Assembly (NCBI RefSeq): GCF_016464705.1
Contig: NZ_JAEHOB010000009.1
Coordinates: 62,001-126,000, forward strand
Reading direction: 5' to 3'
Origin: Qaidamihabitans albus
GTDB taxonomy: Bacteria > Actinomycetota > Actinomycetes > Mycobacteriales > Pseudonocardiaceae
DNA: 64,000 nucleotides
How positions within the stretch are numbered: the first letter of the stretch is position 1; every line of letters begins with the position of its first letter. Shown one piece after another: positions 61,119 to 64,000 of the stretch. Below the pieces are notes generated by a model, which saw nothing but the letters and a program-made list of their open reading frames with translations, ran no database searches and had not been told where the DNA came from. The position numbers and the translations under genes are program-made.

Positions 61119-62272
61119 TCAGTAGGACTTGGGCAGGCCCAGACTATGCTGCGCGACGAAGTTCAGCACCATCTCCCTGCTCACCGGGGCGATGCGGCCG
61201 ACCCGGACCGCCCCGATCAGCGTGCCGAGCCCGTACTCGGACGCGAGTCCGTTGCCGCCGTGCACCTGAACGGCCTGGTCGACGGCCTTGATCGCCACCT
61301 CGGCGCCCGCGTACTTCGCCATGTTCGCCGCCTCCCCCGCGCCGAAGTCGTCACCGGAGTCGTACAGCGCCGCGGCCTTCTGGGTCATCAGCTTGGCCAG
61401 CTCCAGCTCGATCTTCGCCTGGGCGAGCGGGTGGGCGAGCCCCTGGTGGGAGCCGATCGGAGCGCCGAACACGCTGCGCTCCTTCGCGTAGCCGACCCCC
61501 TTGTCGAGGGCGTAGCGGGCGATCCCGAGGGAGAACGACGCGCCCATGATCCGCTCCGGGTTGAGCCCGGCGAACAGCTGCGCGATCGCGGCGTCCTCGG
61601 AGCCGACCAGCGCGTCGGCGGGCAGCCGCATGTCGTCGAAGAAGAGCCCGAACTGCTTGTCGGCGGAGACGAGGTCCATCTCGATCTCCCGGTACTCGAG
61701 GCCCGGCGTGTCGGTCGGCACGATGAACAGCGCGGGCTTGAGGTTGCCGGTCCGCGCGTCGTGCATCCGTCCGACGACGAGCACGGCGTCCGCCTCGTCG
61801 ACGCCCGAGATGTAGACCTTGCGGCCGCTCAGCACCCAGCCGCCGTCCTCGCGCCGCGCGGTGGTGGTGATCCGGTGTGAGTTCGAGCCCGCGTCCGGCT
61901 CCGTGATGGCGAAGGACATCCGCACCCGGCCGCTCGCGAAGCCGGGCAGCCAGTGCTTCTTCTGTTCCTCGGTGCCGTACCGCGCGATCACCGTCGCGCA
62001 GATCGCGGGCGAGACGACCATCAGCAGCATCGGCGTGCCTGCCGCGCAGAACTCCTCGCACACCGCGGCGAGGTCGCCGATCCCGGCGCCACCGCCGCCG
62101 TACTCCTCCGGCACCGCCACGCCGAGGTAGCCGAGCCTGCCCGCCTCGTCCCAGAGCTCGCTGGTGTGCCCGCCGCCGCGGGCCTTCTCGAGGTAGTACT
62201 GGTGGCCGTAGCTGCGCCCGAGCTCGGCCACGGCCTTGCGCAGCGCCTGCCGCTCCTCGGATTCGACGAAGT

Positions 62273-62276
<4 letters not shown>
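61119..62276 (-). CDS. Acyl-CoA dehydrogenase (carboxylase-linked)
   Basis: A 385-residue flavoenzyme with MSFAITEPDAGSNSHRITTT, GRKVYISGVDEAD and the ending AIKAVDQAVQVHGGNGLASE, the same groups seen in isovaleryl-CoA and citronellyl-CoA type dehydrogenases. Since it lies next to a biotin-dependent carboxylase it probably makes the unsaturated acyl-CoA that the carboxylase uses, as in leucine or terpenoid catabolism. Its ATG overlaps the carboxylase stop by four bases. Confidence 0.84.

Positions 62277-64000
<1,724 letters not shown>

Noticed and set aside
61113-61124. TACTTATCAGTA, a possible TetR 3 operator
   Set aside because: The halves are only four bases, it is a single copy within the operon and includes the stop codon of the acyl-CoA dehydrogenase gene; too weak to list as a site.

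Overview
The window is about 70% GC and reads as the chromosome of an actinomycete, most likely of the Pseudonocardiaceae (Amycolatopsis and relatives). The clues are a decayed DUF222/HNH (13E12-type) gene, many GTG starts, an actinobacterial gas-vesicle locus, several TetR-controlled acyl-CoA clusters and a rifamycin-inactivation gene with a rifamycin-associated element. This assignment is inference from gene content; no 16S gene or other marker lies in the window.

Layout. 1-1200: decayed HNH endonuclease, a PASTA protein and a possible stress-protein remnant. 1305-5871: AlkB-like dioxygenase, a two-gene ATP-grasp/CocE-hydrolase operon and a DoxX protein. 5874-10093: a complete selenocysteine locus (selB, selA, tRNA-Sec, selD). 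10257-17409: housekeeping and stress genes, many with small accessory domains (PEBP, ALDH, DUF2795, nucleotidyltransferase, BON, metallophosphoesterase, DUF2267, erythromycin-esterase type). 17516-20423: csoR-copZ-copA with a promoter whose operator lies between -35 and -10. 20561-28521: an eight-gene complex-I-like operon (A, a cysteine-poor B/D-like fusion, H, J, K, L, M, N) lacking every NADH and Fe-S subunit. 28532-32084: VanW protein and Ser/Thr kinase. 32331-36202: a reduced gas-vesicle cluster with a GvpG-GvpL fusion and a frameshifted gvpK. 36251-43932: mixed genes (MscS-type channel, homocysteine methyltransferase, DnaJ-NERD fusion, multicopper oxidase, phytoene-desaturase-like enzyme, DUF998). 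44006-54787: acyl-CoA catabolic genes with two TetR regulators, each matched to its own repeated palindrome. 54788-59481: rifampin phosphotransferase, DUF899 and alpha/beta-hydrolase genes between two near-identical 57-bp repeats. 59648-64000: TetR, SDR, acyl-CoA dehydrogenase and a biotin-dependent carboxylase running off the edge.

How the parts work together. The most coherent candidate system lies at 44-54 kb. A kinase of the ACAD10/11 (LvaA) type sits next to an ACAD11-like dehydrogenase, with two more dehydrogenases, and shares the palindrome TACCGACCGGTCGGTA with a TetR gene co-transcribed with a phosphotriesterase-like (possibly lactonase) gene. This suggests lactone opening, hydroxyacyl-CoA phosphorylation and elimination, then beta-oxidation. 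A second TetR with TAAGCGNNCGCTTA sites appears to tie fabG-maoC to the divergent SDR operon. Intergenic gaps between convergent genes repeatedly carry long perfect palindromes that probably act as bidirectional terminators; one family occurs four times.
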